A stretch of 43,559 nt of DNA from a virus. Below are positions 1-9,029 of this stretch, in pieces; the first letter of the stretch is position 1, and the number at the start of each line of letters is the position of its first letter. The stretch lies in the IMG/VR virus record IMGVR_UViG_3300042307_002118, positions 1 through 43,559 of that record; one strand, 5' to 3'. The position numbers and the translations under genes are program-made. The notes beneath the pieces are model-generated. The model saw only the letters and a list, made by a program, of their open reading frames with translations. It was not told where the DNA came from and made no database searches.

Positions 1-754
1 CTGTTAATTGATTAATAAAAGAATCAAAGCTTGTTGATAAGGGAATATTAAATGACTGAAAGAGCCATTCAGAAGAAGATAAGACAATTCCTTTTGTTGC
101 TAAAAAGCTACTAGTAGCTTGATCTAAAAGATTAAAATATCCAGACAAAGGAGCAGTGGGAGACAAATCAAAATATTGCTTGTCGTCGTATAGTTCTTCT
201 ACTTGGACTACTAAAGAATTTTGTAATGCAGAGAAGCTTGGAAGGGTTGTATATAGACTCGAAGAAAGTTCGTTATTGTTTGTAGAAAAATTTTCGAGTA
301 AATAATTGTAAATTTGTTGTTCTACTCCAGCAGTAGTTCCAGTTGTGTTATACCGTAATTTTGTATTTTTAAGTTGTTTGCGAAGTTTTAAATAATAAAG
401 AGCAATATCTCTTAACTTTCTTGCAAAGTATGGAATAGCTTGTAATAATTCACGTTCGTCAGCTAAATTAACTTGAGAGTACCATGTATTTTTTTCTTCT
501 TCTGTAAAGAACAACTGAAGTTGATCTAGCAAATATAAATATTTTTGACGAAGAATAAATGTCTGAGATATAGTTTTTTGCTTATTTTTATCAAACCAAT
601 CGAGAACATACGTGTTGTAGTGATAAACAGCGTCCTTTTCAATAATTGAAGGCAACCGTTCTTTCCATTCTAAAAAAGAATACGGAGCATTAATGTCTGA
701 CGCCCCTCCTTGCGGAGTAATGTTAACTAATTGTTTGAGATAAACTGATTCCAC
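1..754 (-). CDS. Phage structural protein, partial (C-terminus outside the window)
   Basis: The reading frame is open from a GTG at 754-752 to the window edge, about 251 codons. The visible protein begins VESVYLKQLVNITPQGG. No ATG lies near the start, and the frame is the same as that of the upstream gene, whose TAA ends 9 bases before the GTG; the TGA at 757-755 separates the two. The sequence is rich in aromatic and charged residues (LEWKERLPSIIEKD, YLYLLDQLQLFFTEEE) and has no signal peptide or membrane segment. It follows the gp6-type wedge gene and the large propeller protein, so it is probably another baseplate or tail-periphery protein. I do not recognise the family. The GTG start is inferred. 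Confidence 0.7.
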   Translation of the reverse strand, partial: MESVYLKQLVNITPQGGASDINAPYSFLEWKERLPSIIEKDAVYHYNTYVLDWFDKNKQKTISQTFILRQKYLYLLDQLQLFFTEEEKNTWYSQVNLADERELLQAIPYFARKLRDIALYYLKLRKQLKNTKLRYNTTGTTAGVEQQIYNYLLENFSTNNNELSSSLYTTLPSFSALQNSLVVQVEELYDDKQYFDLSPTAPLSGYFNLLDQATSSFLATKGIVLSSSEWLFQSFNIPLSTSFDSFINQLT

Positions 755-763
755 TCAAAGTAA

Positions 764-3700
764 TTATTGCTCGTAAAGCTGTTTTGTAAGTAAATTATTG
801 AACATTGTTTCAACTAATCCACCATCTCCATACCATTCTTCGTTAGTAGAAAGTGTATATGGAACTGTAGTAAACAAAGAATCCCAGTTAATTAAATTTC
901 CAGTATATCCATTGGAATTTTGTTCATTGTACTCAAAAAAATGATAGTTGTTAACAATGGGTGTTCTGAAGCCTTCTACGTCAACTGAAAGTAACGGATA
1001 TGTAGTAAACCCATTAACTGTATTAGCATAGATTAATTGGTATGTATCATACCTTTTGTCTTTAACAAAATAATAACGGTTTGCTGTAACTAGAGACGTT
1101 TCTGTTAGTACAGCTCCAACGTTATTCATGACGTCCGCTTCTAAATTAGGTACGCCTCTTAATTGATTTTTAGGCACAGAAAATATATTCAATAAACGGT
1201 TGATTGCTACAGGAAATTCAGTACCAAACGTTTTAGTATCTACAGCCATTTCTTTTGCAATAGACAATAATTGATCAATTTCAGCAGTTTCAAAATCTCC
1301 ATGAGTTGATACAAAGTTTGCAATTCTTTCATATATTACTCTTCCTGCACTTTCTTTTGTTGGATTACCGTCACCAACTACGGCAGCAAAAAACTCATCA
1401 AACAATGCCGTGTTTTGATTAAGAATTTCTGGAAGCGCAAGAGATTTAAAATAATTTGCGCAATTAAACTCTTCATTAACTTTTGCTACTTGAAATGAGT
1501 TGTTGATATCATACAATCTAAAAGGAGCAGAAATGCCTTGAACAGGTATAGAACCATAAGTTCCAGAATATTTTTGATACCAACGATTTCCAGTCCAATC
1601 CCCACCAGCTTGAGCAGAGCGTACGTTGTCGGCAGGAACATCAGTAACATAATTTGTATTGGGTAATACAACATAATTCGTATCAGCTGGAGGAATGATA
1701 TCAAACATACGGAAGTTTGTTGGATCTGTAGTTCCAAATACAGCTGTTATATTATTAACTGAATCTATAACCCAAACTCTATCATATACATCAACAGCAA
1801 GACCACCCCATATTTCGTCTGTTTCGTAAGCTTTAACTTGATCAGCAGAAGTGTATGCAGTAATGCTTATAATTTGCTGAGGTTTAGTAGAAACTTTCCA
1901 TGTACTAATTGCTGATGTTGTGGTATTGTATACACTGCAAAGATCGTATCCGTGAGCTACCCAGACATTACTAGAACGATCCACTGCAATATAACTTGGC
2001 TTAAGAAATCCTGATACTGTTGCAATAAGAGTTCCGCTAGAAGTATAGTTAAGCAAGTTATTTGTATTTTTACAAGCAACCCAAACTCCATTTGTAGCAT
2101 CGATTGCTAAAGAAACCGGACAACTATTAGTTGGAAGAGCACTAGCTTGAAATAGCTCGGTGCCATTGGAATCAAATTTGACTAACAAGCTACTTAAAGA
2201 AGCAGAGTAGCAAGCCCAAATATTGCTGTCCACGTCTGTTTCAACAACTGGAGGAGAAAGAAAATATGCTTCTGTTGGACCTCCGCTAAGAGCTGGGGCA
2301 GCAGAAAGTAAATAATTTAAATTAGAATCAAATTTCAGTAGCTTGTGGTCATCAAATAACGAAATCCAAAGATTGCCGGATTCGTCAATTGAAATATAAG
2401 ACGGAGCTAGCGTTTCACTTAATGCTATTGAAGAAAGTTGAATTGATGTTAGTTGAGTCGTTCCGGAACTATAACTTGTAAGAAAATTTTGATCTGCATC
2501 GCAAGTATACAACCTATTTTTAACAGGATTGAATGCCATTCCATATACGTTAGAAGTTCCGGACAATGTATAGTTTAATAAATCAGTAGAAGTTAATGCT
2601 GGAATTGTTATAAATGATGCCGTACCTTCAATTAAAGTTCCCATGTTTTTGTAATAGTTAACATTATCACAATCAGCGGGATACGTTACAATATTAATTT
2701 TATTAATTGTATTTTTCTTTGGATGAGAAATATATACTTCAGGATAAATTGGATATCCAACTGGAAAACTAAAAGAGTTGAGAGATTGAGTTAGTTGATT
2801 TGAAGCAATCGTGCTTGCGGCAACTACAACGGTTGAGTTGATAACAGAAAGAGGAGTAATTGTTGTAAAAATGTATCCACTAGAAACATTGTTGTATTCA
2901 TCAGTTGCTTTAAAATATAAATCATTCGATGCTGTAAAATGAATTCCAGATGTCAGCATTCCATACACATCTGAAGATAGGGTTAATACTACATTGTGTA
3001 GTGCCCCAACCTCATTTGATTTAGGATAAGATAGAACAGTAGTTGTCGCACTTGCTGCACTGTCGAAACTTGAAAGTTGAGCTGTGTCAAATTCGCAAGT
3101 TATCATTACAGGAATTGGTATATTAGCCCATTTTACTGGATATACATCATTTAAAAAGTTTTCGGTAACTTTTAACTTAGTTGGAACTACATCATTAATT
3201 TGCCAAGCTATTACGGCTCGAGTCACTTCGCTATTGCTGTAACTAGCGTATGGATAAATTAAAGATTCTGGAGGATATGAAAATCTTTCAGTGCTCAGAG
3301 TTGCTGCAAGTAACAAAGGACAATCATTATTTAGATCTGATCCAGTTGATAAATCGTCAATATAATAAAACGTAGCTTCACCTTTGACAGCAACTATTTT
3401 AGAATCTTTATAAATTGGAATAGCTGAAATTGGAATTGCTCCTTCTAAAATTTGATTAGTAGAAGCATCAACAAATTTCCAATTTGGCGTAATAAAACTC
3501 CACTTATCAGGAACAGCATAATGAGGAACTGATTTAGTATTAAAAGATTGAAAAACAATTGAGAGAGGCTGGTCAATCTTAGCTGACGTGAGCGAAACAG
3601 TAAAAGGCTCGCTTGCTTTGAGTCCCGGAGTGCCATACGTCGAGGGAATATGCGAAAACAGTATAGCATCTCGATATACATAGTCAACATTAACGGTCGC

Positions 3701-3937
3701 TTTGTCAGTATAAATTAACCCATAATTAGTCCAAGCTGACAAACCAACAGTATAAATGCCTGGATAATCGTAAGTGTGAGTTACAGAACTTTTATTGTAT
3801 TCAATAACCTTATCCCCAAAATTCCAAGCAAAAACATTATATTCCGAAGGCAACTGAGCAGTAAACGTAAATTCAGTACCGTATACGTCACCTTGTTGAC
3901 TGCTTGGAGATACTGTAAAGTTTGTTGGGATTTGCAT
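764..3937 (-). CDS. Large virion protein with PKD-like domain and NHL-type beta-propeller
   Basis: A 1057-residue protein. Residues about 15-85 look like a PKD/Ig-like domain (WNFGDKV, then THTYDYPGIYTVGLSAW). Residues about 465-745 contain repeated blades with motifs such as SYISIDESGNLWISLFDD, SLAIDATNGVWVACKN and SYIAVDRSSNVWVAHGYD, typical of NHL/SMP-30-like propellers. The C-terminal 250 residues are different and may anchor it to the particle. It starts 14 bases after the gp6-like gene and is probably expressed with the late tail genes. Its place after gp6 suggests a baseplate wedge or periphery protein (the gp7/gp8/gp10 slot in T4), but sequence similarity to those is not evident. PKD and propeller domains commonly bind glycans or proteins, so a host-binding role is possible. 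Confidence 0.8.
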   Translation of the reverse strand: MQIPTNFTVSPSSQQGDVYGTEFTFTAQLPSEYNVFAWNFGDKVIEYNKSSVTHTYDYPGIYTVGLSAWTNYGLIYTDKATVNVDYVYRDAILFSHIPSTYGTPGLKASEPFTVSLTSAKIDQPLSIVFQSFNTKSVPHYAVPDKWSFITPNWKFVDASTNQILEGAIPISAIPIYKDSKIVAVKGEATFYYIDDLSTGSDLNNDCPLLLAATLSTERFSYPPESLIYPYASYSNSEVTRAVIAWQINDVVPTKLKVTENFLNDVYPVKWANIPIPVMITCEFDTAQLSSFDSAASATTTVLSYPKSNEVGALHNVVLTLSSDVYGMLTSGIHFTASNDLYFKATDEYNNVSSGYIFTTITPLSVINSTVVVAASTIASNQLTQSLNSFSFPVGYPIYPEVYISHPKKNTINKINIVTYPADCDNVNYYKNMGTLIEGTASFITIPALTSTDLLNYTLSGTSNVYGMAFNPVKNRLYTCDADQNFLTSYSSGTTQLTSIQLSSIALSETLAPSYISIDESGNLWISLFDDHKLLKFDSNLNYLLSAAPALSGGPTEAYFLSPPVVETDVDSNIWACYSASLSSLLVKFDSNGTELFQASALPTNSCPVSLAIDATNGVWVACKNTNNLLNYTSSGTLIATVSGFLKPSYIAVDRSSNVWVAHGYDLCSVYNTTTSAISTWKVSTKPQQIISITAYTSADQVKAYETDEIWGGLAVDVYDRVWVIDSVNNITAVFGTTDPTNFRMFDIIPPADTNYVVLPNTNYVTDVPADNVRSAQAGGDWTGNRWYQKYSGTYGSIPVQGISAPFRLYDINNSFQVAKVNEEFNCANYFKSLALPEILNQNTALFDEFFAAVVGDGNPTKESAGRVIYERIANFVSTHGDFETAEIDQLLSIAKEMAVDTKTFGTEFPVAINRLLNIFSVPKNQLRGVPNLEADVMNNVGAVLTETSLVTANRYYFVKDKRYDTYQLIYANTVNGFTTYPLLSVDVEGFRTPIVNNYHFFEYNEQNSNGYTGNLINWDSLFTTVPYTLSTNEEWYGDGGLVETMFNNLLTKQLYEQ

Positions 3938-3951
3938 AGTTGTTAATACTT

Positions 3952-5751
3952 TTATGTTTCCTCAACAATGTCAATTTTTGAATCAATTGTAGATAGACTA
4001 TCAAAATATAAAAGTTCAAATTCTTTCATTGATGTATTATTAACTACTGTTTGTTTGTCAAGTTCTGGATAAGTTGGATTCCACATAAACAAAGATAAAC
4101 CATCAAATGTTTCCTGTGTGTCAATTCTTGTTGTACGAATTCTTGAAACTCCGTCAACTGCTAGTATCTGATTAACAAGAGAGCTATAGTCGAGCACAAC
4201 TCCCAATTTGGTATTCATTGGATCAAAAAACGTATTAAAAATTGTTACCACTTCTTGCTGGATGCTTCTTATTGATCTACGAGTGGAAGACGTTTTAATA
4301 ACTTGAAATCTGCAAAGGTCCTTATCGGTAATTACTACTTCATCGTTTGTCTTTACACCAAAAGCTAATGCTTTAAATATTGGATCTAAAAACGTGACTT
4401 CAGTAGTTAGCGTTTTTAATGGCTGAATGTTGGAAGAGATAATTTCTTTTTGAGCTGGAAGCAAATACTTCAAAGAAGATCCTTGAGATACTTGTGGAAC
4501 AGCGCAAATATATACGTTATTGAAATTACAAGCATCTGCATAAAGAACCTGGTTTAAAAGAATTTGACGAAACCCAGCTGGACTAACGTTAATGTCATTA
4601 AAATATTTTAAATATTTCCCAGTATAATCCCAATTTGAGAATACTTTAACATCTGAAATAAAATTAGCAAAATTTGTTTTAACAAAAGTTTCAAAATCGC
4701 TTTGAGTTACTAAGCGATATTGGCTTTTAAAATTAGAAGGAGCGTTATTGCGAATACTATCAGCACTTTCAATATTTTTTGGCATTGTGGAACCAACAAC
4801 GTTGTTGAATATAACACTCTTGAATTGTCCTGCAGAAATATAGTCAAATTGTTCTTCATTGACGTCTGGTAAAATGCTGCTAAAATTGGTTGTTGAAAAT
4901 ATTACTTGGCTGTTTTTAGCATCACTTAATGCTCCAGGACCAACAACTCCTTGTTCTCCAGAGCTCTGCAAATAGTAAATTGCTACTTGATCTCCGGCTT
5001 CTAGTTGACGACCATTGATTCCGTCACCAAACGTTACTTCATAAAGGAAGTTAGAGTTTAATCGTTTTTCAAATGAACGAGAAGACGATTGTTCGGTATA
5101 AAGATTTGGTACGTTTTTATATTGAATCCAAGTTGCCTGTCTTGTTTCATAAACATAAACATCGAGATTAAAATGATCTACTGAAGCATCAGAAACATTA
5201 ACAGTAACTACTTCGCTAGCATCACCAGCTGCAGTATAGATAGGAGTTTCACGGAATACGCCTTGATATAAAAGCTTTTTATTAGAAAGGTCAGAAAGCT
5301 CTACAGATGTAAAATCAAATGGAACAGTAAAAGAAATGTCTTCGTTAAACGAAAATGGAATTCCTCCAACCATGATGTATGAGTATCTTGGAATTGTATA
5401 AATTCCTTTAGAAAATGAATTGTCAGCAGAGCACGTAAAAGCAAGAGTTGATGTTTGATAGCCAATTGGCTTATAGTCAAGAAGCTTTACAATTCTGCTA
5501 ATGTTTTCATAAAGCTGAGCTTCCGTAAATGTTGATTCAGTGCTTGTTCTGTTGAGATAATAAATTAGTGTATTGAACGAATAAGAAATAATGTCAATAA
5601 TTGAGGCAAGGTTTGATCCGATATAATTTTGATCGGTAAGAATTCCTTGATCGTTCAATCTTTGAATAATAAGATTACGAAGAGATATTGCATCAAAAGC
5701 AGCATAGCTATCTTTTGGAAGAGGAAATTCAAAAGTTGGTCCGTTGGCCAT
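3952..5751 (-). CDS. 6: Baseplate wedge protein, T4 gp6-like
   Basis: A 599-residue protein (T4 gp6 is about 660). The N-terminus has features seen in gp6 and gpJ-type wedge proteins: a short lead, then IIQRLNDQGILTDQNYIGSN, LIYYLNRTSTESTFTEAQ and LLDYKPIGYQTS. The middle holds FGDGINGRQLEAGDQVAIYY, a baseplate-J-like signature. In T4, gp6 forms the core ring of the wedge with gp7, gp25 and gp53; gp25 and gp53 homologues are both in this window. It starts at ATG 5751, with the late-type motif AATAAGTA 7 bases upstream and no Shine-Dalgarno. An inserted tnpB separates it from gp25. Confidence 0.85.
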   Translation of the reverse strand: MANGPTFEFPLPKDSYAAFDAISLRNLIIQRLNDQGILTDQNYIGSNLASIIDIISYSFNTLIYYLNRTSTESTFTEAQLYENISRIVKLLDYKPIGYQTSTLAFTCSADNSFSKGIYTIPRYSYIMVGGIPFSFNEDISFTVPFDFTSVELSDLSNKKLLYQGVFRETPIYTAAGDASEVVTVNVSDASVDHFNLDVYVYETRQATWIQYKNVPNLYTEQSSSRSFEKRLNSNFLYEVTFGDGINGRQLEAGDQVAIYYLQSSGEQGVVGPGALSDAKNSQVIFSTTNFSSILPDVNEEQFDYISAGQFKSVIFNNVVGSTMPKNIESADSIRNNAPSNFKSQYRLVTQSDFETFVKTNFANFISDVKVFSNWDYTGKYLKYFNDINVSPAGFRQILLNQVLYADACNFNNVYICAVPQVSQGSSLKYLLPAQKEIISSNIQPLKTLTTEVTFLDPIFKALAFGVKTNDEVVITDKDLCRFQVIKTSSTRRSIRSIQQEVVTIFNTFFDPMNTKLGVVLDYSSLVNQILAVDGVSRIRTTRIDTQETFDGLSLFMWNPTYPELDKQTVVNNTSMKEFELLYFDSLSTIDSKIDIVEET

Positions 5752-5758
5752 GATTATC

Positions 5759-5766
5759 TACTTATT
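5759..5766 (-). promoter_or_regulatory. Late-type promoter motif before gp6-like gene
   Basis: On the minus strand this reads AATAAGTA and ends 7 bases before the ATG. It resembles the T4 late -10 box TATAAATA. A start about 6-7 bases downstream would make the mRNA leaderless. The assignment is inferred from recurrence before most late genes in the window. Confidence 0.5.
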
Positions 5767-5841
5767 AGACATCTATTAAATAATGAAGAAAATATTTTTA
5801 ATCAAATACGAGATTTTTAAATTGTTTTGATTAAATAAAAT

Positions 5842-5905
5842 ATAGAGTAATCTTTAGAACTACGAATTCTAAAGAAACCAGCACACTAAACTGGCTGTCC
5901 TCTAT
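5842..5905 (+). ncRNA. Predicted branched RNA element upstream of tnpB
   Basis: Three stems nest as a three-way junction. The closing stem is ATAGAG (5842-5847) with CTCTAT (5900-5905). Arm one is TCTTTAGAA (5851-5859) with TTCTAAAGA (5867-5875), a perfect 9-bp stem with a 7-base loop. Arm two is CCAG (5878-5881) with CTGG (5891-5894). The element ends 21 bases before the tnpB ATG. It could be a 5' leader control element, the left-end hairpin of an IS200/IS605-like element, or a remnant. The pairings are seen in the sequence; the function is unknown. Confidence 0.5.
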
Positions 5906-5917
5906 ACAATATATTTA
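5890..5917 (+). promoter_or_regulatory. Candidate TGTCC-type promoter for tnpB
   Basis: The sequence ACTGGC-TGTCC followed at a 16-base spacer by TATTTA matches the layout of the early promoters further right, but both boxes are poor. The -10 box ends 9 bases before the ATG. The TGTCC lies inside the closing part of the structured element. Confidence 0.35.
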
Positions 5918-5926
5918 CACACTAAA

Positions 5927-7549
5927 ATGACTAAAGCAACGAAAAGTTCAAAGCAAACTACGATCGGTAGTTACTCTTTTTATTCAAAAGATCTTAACAC
6001 AAAGAAATTTGATCTCTTTGTAAAGAAAGCAGAAGCAATAAGAGATTACAAGAATGCTTTATCTTTAGAAGTTTGCTCTAAATTACTTTGCTATGCTGAG
6101 AAGTCTAAGTTCGATCTCATAAATTTATTTGGAAATAAACAAAGCCCCCTTAAACCTAGTTCTGTTATGAGAACAAACGATATACAAAGATCTGTTTCAG
6201 ATGTATTCGATGCATATCAGAGTAAAGCAACTCGAGTTAAACAAAAGATGATTTTTGTTGTTCAAAAGAGTATTGAAGTAGAATATTACAAAAAGAATAC
6301 CAAAAAGAATAAGAAGGGAGATGTGAGATCTTTTGAGATTAAAACAAAAAGCACTCCTCTTTCAAAGACTTTGTCGTTTCTGGCTCGTTATGGAACAGAA
6401 GATACTCTAGATTACGTTATCGAGAGATTGGAAAGCAAAGAAGACGACAAAAAGGCTTTTTATGTGACTTTAAAAAGTCACATTGAAAAGTTTGGTTTAA
6501 AAAGACTTTTAACGTTAGCTTTACATAAACGAGAAAGAATTCTTCGTTTTTATAATCATCCTATTGAGTTTAAATCTCTTTCTTATAGATCTTCAATTCA
6601 ATCAAAAAGACCATTGCTTCAAAACACAAAGAACAAGAATTTTTGCAACGGAATGGTTCATATTTCAAATTTTGTTATAGGAGTTGATTTGAACGTTCCT
6701 GTTTCTTTTAACATAAATCATCACGGCCACCTAAATCAATACAAATCAAAAGAGTATGTAGTTCGTATTGACGAAAGAAGGAAAAGAATTAGATTTATTA
6801 TTACAAAAAATATGTCTAATGTCATTTATTCCGAAGGAGCAAATTACATTGGCGTTGACACAAACGTCAAACATAATCTATTTGTTACTTCTGAAGGATC
6901 TGAGATCGATATGGACAGAGATCTTTTTAAAGGTTATGTTGCGTTCTTGAAAAAGCATCAAGAAAAGAAAGAACACTCAAAAGGAGAAGAACAGCAATTT
7001 GATCTCTGGCAAGAAAGAACTCTTTGCATGCTCAAGAAAAAGACACGAGAGCTAGTGGATTTAGCAATAAAACAAGGAAAAGATCATATTGTTATGGAGG
7101 ATCTTTCTTCTTTTGCAAAGTCTTTTGTCAGATCAGAAGAATTTGCAGGATTTAAATATACGAGGTTGGCAAAGTTGCTACGTCTTTCGTCTCTAAACAA
7201 AATTGTTAAAGGAATTTGTAAAAAGCTTGGTGTTAGTTTAACTCTTATTCCTTCTCACTACACAAGTCAGTGGTGCTTTCATTGTGGTCATATTGATCGT
7301 TCTAATAGACCAAATCAAGAAACTTTCTCATGCGTTTGTTGTAATCATACTTCAAATGCAGACTTTCATTCTTCGCAAGCCATCAAATTGATAGGTTCTT
7401 CAGACGTTCTGAGGAGCTCCATGCTTGTGAAGGACAAATCATCTGATTGGGTCCCAAAGAAGCTCACAAAGAGCTTTATTAAGAAACAATTGGAAGACAT
7501 AACTCCCAAGTTAGCTATTCAGCTAGATTGTCAAAAACTTATTTTATAG
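5927..7549 (+). CDS. tnpB: TnpB-like RNA-guided RuvC endonuclease (stand-alone)
   Basis: A 540-residue protein. The C-terminal half carries a complete TnpB/Cas12-type RuvC domain: RuvC-I YIGVDTNVKHNLF (Asp near residue 310), RuvC-II HIVMEDLSSFAKS (Glu near 395) and RuvC-III SNADFHSSQAI (Asp near 486). A zinc ribbon lies between II and III (CFHCGHIDRS, then CVCCNH). All three acidic residues are present, so the nuclease should be active. It is longer than common TnpB (about 400), with a Lys-rich N-terminus. No tnpA lies beside it and it sits between two baseplate genes (gp6 and gp25), antisense to both, as homing-type genes do. TnpB works with an omega RNA encoded near its 3' end; only 49 bases separate the stop from gp25, so the RNA would overlap the tnpB 3' end. 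A compact phage Cas12 is the alternative, but no CRISPR array is visible. Confidence 0.85.
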   Translation: MTKATKSSKQTTIGSYSFYSKDLNTKKFDLFVKKAEAIRDYKNALSLEVCSKLLCYAEKSKFDLINLFGNKQSPLKPSSVMRTNDIQRSVSDVFDAYQSKATRVKQKMIFVVQKSIEVEYYKKNTKKNKKGDVRSFEIKTKSTPLSKTLSFLARYGTEDTLDYVIERLESKEDDKKAFYVTLKSHIEKFGLKRLLTLALHKRERILRFYNHPIEFKSLSYRSSIQSKRPLLQNTKNKNFCNGMVHISNFVIGVDLNVPVSFNINHHGHLNQYKSKEYVVRIDERRKRIRFIITKNMSNVIYSEGANYIGVDTNVKHNLFVTSEGSEIDMDRDLFKGYVAFLKKHQEKKEHSKGEEQQFDLWQERTLCMLKKKTRELVDLAIKQGKDHIVMEDLSSFAKSFVRSEEFAGFKYTRLAKLLRLSSLNKIVKGICKKLGVSLTLIPSHYTSQWCFHCGHIDRSNRPNQETFSCVCCNHTSNADFHSSQAIKLIGSSDVLRSSMLVKDKSSDWVPKKLTKSFIKKQLEDITPKLAIQLDCQKLIL

Positions 7550-7598
7550 GTTTCGATAGTTATTAGGAATTATTCGTATGTTGGTTCATTTACTACAT

Positions 7599-8099
7599 TC
7601 ACCTATTTCTTGAAGTTTCTATGAAAATGAATGATTGATTCTTAATGTCTAAAGCAGTATTTATACTTGTTGTTGAGTTTAGAATAGGGATATCAACAAT
7701 AATTGTTATGTCGTATTGATTGTCATCTGGCATAGCAACAACATTACATTGTCGAAGCGTTACTCTTGGTTCAAAATTTTCAATAGATTTTACAATTTTT
7801 TCGCCAATAATTTGACCGTTGAATTCAGTTACTGCTTCAAAAAGATATTGATTAAGATCTAATCCATAAAGAGGAAATAAAAATCTCTGGCCTGGTTTTG
7901 TATTAAAAAGATTTTTTAAAGAATTTCTTATAGCACTTTCGTCAAAATCTACTTTAACGTCATTGCCTTCAATCTTTCTATTCAAAGATGTAGAAAAATT
8001 GCTGCTTTTTTCAAAGTCTAAATGCAAATCTTTATAATAATAAGCTTTTTGCTTATATTGATCAGAAATTTGCTGAAGGTTAGAGATCTTAATTGCCAC
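7599..8099 (-). CDS. 25: Baseplate wedge protein, T4 gp25-like
   Basis: A 166-residue protein of the GPW/gp25 family. Visible signatures are AIRNSLKNLFNTKPGQRFLFP near residue 58 and LDLNQYLFEAV, followed by IENFEPRVTL, the conserved ENFEPRI-type segment, and a terminal beta strand pair. In contractile tails and type VI secretion this protein joins the wedge to the sheath as a lysozyme-fold-like initiator. It starts with GTG at 8099 (no in-frame ATG), and CATAAATA on the minus strand lies just upstream as a late-type promoter. tnpB was inserted between it and gp6. Confidence 0.9.
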   Translation of the reverse strand: MAIKISNLQQISDQYKQKAYYYKDLHLDFEKSSNFSTSLNRKIEGNDVKVDFDESAIRNSLKNLFNTKPGQRFLFPLYGLDLNQYLFEAVTEFNGQIIGEKIVKSIENFEPRVTLRQCNVVAMPDDNQYDITIIVDIPILNSTTSINTALDIKNQSFIFIETSRNR

Positions 8100-8132
8100 A
8101 TTATTATTTATGGCAAGAGAATTTAGTTTGTA

Positions 8133-8972
8133 TTAAGTTTTAATACAATAAAGAAGAGGTATATTTTTGGGGCGAGTTTCTGTTCCGCCCTCAGGATTAA
8201 TACCATGAGCGTGTCGTGCTGATGCTCCTGCTGTTGCATTTGTAGGATGATTTGGACTAAGAACTCCCGTATCAGATCCAGCGCGGACGCTCGTTGCTCC
8301 GCTACCTAAAAAAGCTGCTCCGTGACTGTGGTCTGGCGAATCAGTTCCAGTAATTCCTCCGTGACTATGAGATCCAAAAGCATCTGCTTGCTTCCTACCA
8401 AAAGTCCCAGCAGCTGTTCCGTCAGTATGTGTTCCGGAACCTCTTACAAAATGTCCTCTTAGATCTGGTAATCTGAATGTTGAGGATCCATCTCCTTGAC
8501 TAAATGCTCCATAGGCACTCAAAGAAGTCCATTGAGCATCTGTAACAATATTTCCGCTAGAATTTGCAAATGACCAAAGAGCTGACTGAGCTGCTCTTGA
8601 AAGTAGCTGTCCACTTAGTGCTAACCAACCTGTAGGAGCAATAATGCACGGAAACACGACGACAGCTCCGGTCGGAACAAAGTTTAAAGAACTTGTTAAA
8701 ATGTCAGCACTCAAAGTTCTTGTAGTGGAATTGTATGTAAGATCAATTGTTGGCGAATCTACTACAGTAATAGTATTTGAGGATAAAGAATTCACACTTG
8801 TGTTAAGAGCAAACTTATTGTCAGCTGTAGCAGACAAGCTATCCAACTGAACTTTAGAAGCAAATTTATCGCCTGCAATTTTATAAGTTGATCCACTCCT
8901 CGAAAGAGGAAACTCATCAGCAGCTAGCAAATTTGTTACAGGCGGTAGAGATGAAATTTTTTGACCAGGCAT
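8133..8972 (-). CDS. Tail fibre with phage tail-collar domain
   Basis: A 279-residue protein. The N-terminus (KISSLPPVTNLLAADEFPLS, then SGSTYKIAGDK) resembles particle-attachment segments of marine T4-like fibres. A middle module, VDSPTIDLTYNSTTRTLSAD, is also found in the proteins at 16958 and 19807. Residues about 100-180 form a Phage_Collar domain (PTGWLALSGQLLSR, then TFRLPDLRGHFVRG). The C-terminus has a His-rich GSHSHGG and DHSHG region, as in T4 gp12-like metal-binding receptor tips. It is probably a short tail fibre that binds the host surface. Confidence 0.85.
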   Translation of the reverse strand: MPGQKISSLPPVTNLLAADEFPLSRSGSTYKIAGDKFASKVQLDSLSATADNKFALNTSVNSLSSNTITVVDSPTIDLTYNSTTRTLSADILTSSLNFVPTGAVVVFPCIIAPTGWLALSGQLLSRAAQSALWSFANSSGNIVTDAQWTSLSAYGAFSQGDGSSTFRLPDLRGHFVRGSGTHTDGTAAGTFGRKQADAFGSHSHGGITGTDSPDHSHGAAFLGSGATSVRAGSDTGVLSPNHPTNATAGASARHAHGINPEGGTETRPKNIPLLYCIKT

Positions 8973-8978
8973 TGTAAT

Positions 8979-8986
8979 TTATTTAA
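8979..8986 (-). promoter_or_regulatory. Late-type promoter motif before collar fibre gene
   Basis: The minus strand reads TTAAATAA, ending 6 bases before the ATG at 8972. It belongs to the recurring late motif set. Confidence 0.5.
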
Positions 8987-9016
8987 TCTCAATTTGATGA
9001 TTTTGAAGAAAAATTT

Positions 9017-9024
9017 GATAAATA
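9017..9024 (+). promoter_or_regulatory. Late-type promoter motif, rightward
   Basis: GATAAATA lies 5 bases before the ATG at 9030. It is the same motif as on the leftward late genes but in the opposite orientation, divergent from the collar fibre gene. Confidence 0.5.
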
Positions 9025-9029
9025 AAAGC

